Origin: WRIS01 sp964345475
GTDB lineage: Bacteria > Actinomycetota > Coriobacteriia > Coriobacteriales > Eggerthellaceae
NCBI GenBank assembly: GCA_964345475.1
Contig: CAYFQW010000002.1
Span: 62,001-126,000 of the forward strand
Direction: 5' to 3'
Length of the DNA: 64,000 nt
This document shows positions 62,320-64,000 of this stretch, piece after piece (the first letter of the stretch is position 1; every line of letters begins with the position of its first letter). A program made the position numbers and the translations under genes. The notes below the pieces were generated by a model that made no database searches, was not told where the DNA came from, and saw nothing but the letters and a program-made list of their open reading frames with translations.

Positions 62320-63278
62320 GATATCTTCGTCTCCCGATGTTTTGTTTCCTCTTTTTTTACACGTTGAGCAATTTTATCAGCAACCGACAAATCACTGCGT
62401 TTATCAGAGCCCCAAAATGCCATAGCAAGCATTCCGGGCCCCACATGGCTTCCTATAACAGGCCCAATGGAGCTTTCAATAAAGAGAAGATTTTCATCAA
62501 TATCAAGCAGGGCCTCTTTAAGACGTTGCAAGTCTTTGTCACAATCAGCATGGCCCAGGATAATACATTGGCCCGGACCCGCATTTTCAGCGCGCTTGCG
62601 ATAATAATCCGCAAGCTGCCGAATGCCTTTTTTCCGTCCTCGCGCAACCCCTGCAAGCGATAACTTTCCTTCGTAATCGATTCTCAAGAGTGGCTTGACA
62701 TCAAGTTTTGAGCCAGCATACGCTACTGATGAAGGAATTCGTCCTCCTCGGAGAAGGGCGTCCAGATCTTCAACCATAAACTCCGCATCGACGAAGTAGC
62801 GAGCTTCCATGGCCCACTCATACAGTTCATGTGCAGACATCCCCCTATCCCGCTGCTGAATAGCCTCATACACAAACAAGGCTTCGGCTATCGAGGCGAG
62901 ACGGGTGTCCACAAGGTAGATCTCAAGATTGGCATCGTCTTTCTTCATCTGAGAAAGTATCATATCAGCAACATCATAGCTTCCAGACAAGCCGCTCGAA
63001 AAGCTTAAGTAGACAGTAGGAACACCGCTCTCAGCTGCTTTCGTAAAGGCATCTTGCAGAGTGGTAAGCGAAATTTGAGCCGTAGAAGGCTCTTCCCCGT
63101 TGCGCATACGCTCATAGAATTCGTGTGCCGTGATTGTTTGGTACAAATCATCGGCATGTTCGCCATCGCTCATTATGTAAGGAAATTGTAAGAGCTCGAT
63201 GCCCTCACGATCAACAATTTCAAAAGGAAGATCACAACACGAGTCTATAATCAAATTGCATCTAGACAAAGCTTTCAT
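62316..63278 (-). CDS. DegV family protein (fatty-acid-binding, FakB-like)
   Basis: 320 residues. N-terminal NLIIDSCCDLPFEIVDREGIELL and STAQISLTTLQDAF, then LSFSSGLSGSYD, match the DegV fold. DegV proteins bind a fatty acid in a tunnel and present it to the kinase FakA. The length is above the usual 280. GAGGAG lies before the ATG. It stands 37 bp after another DegV gene and overlaps the dehydrogenase-like gene by four bases, so the three form an operon. FakA is not in this window. Confidence 0.9.
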   Translation of the reverse strand: MKALSRCNLIIDSCCDLPFEIVDREGIELLQFPYIMSDGEHADDLYQTITAHEFYERMRNGEEPSTAQISLTTLQDAFTKAAESGVPTVYLSFSSGLSGSYDVADMILSQMKKDDANLEIYLVDTRLASIAEALFVYEAIQQRDRGMSAHELYEWAMEARYFVDAEFMVEDLDALLRGGRIPSSVAYAGSKLDVKPLLRIDYEGKLSLAGVARGRKKGIRQLADYYRKRAENAGPGQCIILGHADCDKDLQRLKEALLDIDENLLFIESSIGPVIGSHVGPGMLAMAFWGSDKRSDLSVADKIAQRVKKEETKHRETKIS

Positions 63279-63315
63279 GCATACTCCTCAATTTTTTTGT
63301 TATGGCAACAATACT

Positions 63316-64000
63316 TTATTCTACACACGTCAGGCTTGGGAGCTCTTGGGGAAACTTGTACGGCATGCATCTTTCACATTCGTATACAACACCCACGGCT
63401 GGACCCACATGCAATCCGATAACAGGACTGACGGGAAGCACTTTTACACATTTTTCGACGAGGGGCTCGACTTTTTCTTTTGCCCATGCAAGAGCTGGAG
63501 CCTTGTCTCCAATATAGTGAACGACAATCCTTTTCAAACCATATCGTTCGATATCGTTTTTGAGATCTACCAAAATTCTATCAAGTGCCTTTTTTTGTGA
63601 ACGAGCTTTATCAACCATAACAGCTTTGCCCTCAACCACAGATATAACAGGTGCTAGTTGAATCAGATTGCCTATAAGAGCGGCAGCGTTTCCTATACGT
63701 CCTCCCTTATGTAGAAAGGTGAGATTTTCAGGCGTGAAGAGAAATCGTGTCGATTGAATTGACTTAACTGTAGACTCAATACACTGATTGAGCGTTTTCT
63801 GAGCATTAACGCAGTTTGAGGCTTCTATCACAGGAAACGCTTCATCGAAACCGCAGGATCGGGAATCGATGAGCGCAAAATTAAAATGGGGTATTTTCTT
63901 TTTTACTTCTCGGGCGGCGACAAGGGCACCTTCATACGTACCCGTAAGACCTGAAGACCCAAATACCCCTAACAAGGTGTCGTTACAGTTAGCTATATGG
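63316..64000 (-). CDS. Second DegV family protein, N-terminus outside window
   Basis: At least 220 residues, open to the right edge. LLGVFGSSGLTGTYEGALVAA is the DegV fatty-acid-binding loop, and IDSRSCGFDEAFPVIEA and LTFLHKGGRIGNAAALIGNL are family blocks. It is clearly a paralogue of the next gene, in the same orientation. The frame continues through 64000 without a stop, so roughly the first third is outside. Confidence 0.88.
   Translation of the reverse strand, partial: HIANCNDTLLGVFGSSGLTGTYEGALVAAREVKKKIPHFNFALIDSRSCGFDEAFPVIEASNCVNAQKTLNQCIESTVKSIQSTRFLFTPENLTFLHKGGRIGNAAALIGNLIQLAPVISVVEGKAVMVDKARSQKKALDRILVDLKNDIERYGLKRIVVHYIGDKAPALAWAKEKVEPLVEKCVKVLPVSPVIGLHVGPAVGVVYECERCMPYKFPQELPSLTCVE

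Overview
This 64 kb window is a dense bacterial chromosome segment of moderate GC, just under 50% by eye. The gene set points to an anaerobic actinobacterium of the class Coriobacteriia (Eggerthellaceae-like): a membrane-bound [NiFe] uptake hydrogenase, a two-gene SufC/SufB-type Fe-S system, a large coriobacterial-style MvhD/ferredoxin-like Fe-S protein next to gltX, two DegV proteins and a heterodimeric ABC exporter. The moderate GC would fit a Cryptobacterium-like genome, but that is inference. I see no insertion sequences, phage genes, CRISPR array or rRNA. The five tRNA genes are scattered singly.

Layout. 1-4.2 kb: a truncated M50 protease, trmL, an ABC-F ATPase and a secreted NlpC/P60 hydrolase with a long structured leader. 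4.6-13.9 kb: tRNA(CAU), a DEAD-box helicase, tRNA-Asn, then rlmKL, rpoD, priA and metK, all minus strand. 14-19.4 kb (plus): an ATP-grasp protein, a membrane protein, gltX, an Fe-S protein and a small membrane protein. 19.4-23.7 kb: mfd and nth, divergent. 23.7-29.2 kb: hydrogenase locus (maturation protease, unknown membrane protein, then hyaC, hyaB and hyaA), interrupted by a plus-strand flavin reductase with a folded leader. 29.5-37.2 kb: a MutY lacking its Fe-S ligands, a degenerate AAA+ protein, a HAD phosphatase and a two-gene ABC exporter. 37.3-47.7 kb: tRNA-Asp, a glycosyltransferase, addA/addB, tRNA-Glu, a GT28 glycosyltransferase and an orphan NifX-like protein. 47.7-48.9 kb: infC-rpmI-rplT with an attenuator leader and an apparent AUA start for infC. 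49-58 kb: two small membrane proteins, a PreP-type M16C protease, sufC/sufB-like, an amino-acid binding lipoprotein with a long leader, and comF. 58-64 kb: a processive glycosyltransferase, ahcY, tRNA-Thr, a divergent dehydrogenase-like protein and two DegV proteins, the last cut by the window edge.

How the genes work together. Repair and replication functions (mfd, nth, mutY, addAB, priA) and translation functions (gltX, infC, rpmI, rplT, trmL, rlmKL, tRNAs) dominate. metK and ahcY provide two steps of the SAM/SAH cycle. HyaA, HyaB and HyaC feed electrons from H2 to the membrane, with the nearby protease processing HyaB; the Suf-like pair could supply Fe-S clusters. The most interesting unexplained items are several structured 5' leaders (flavin reductase, NlpC/P60, solute-binding protein, infC, NifX-like), the degenerate AAA+ protein, the ATP-grasp/gltX/Fe-S gene group and the minimal SufCB pair.
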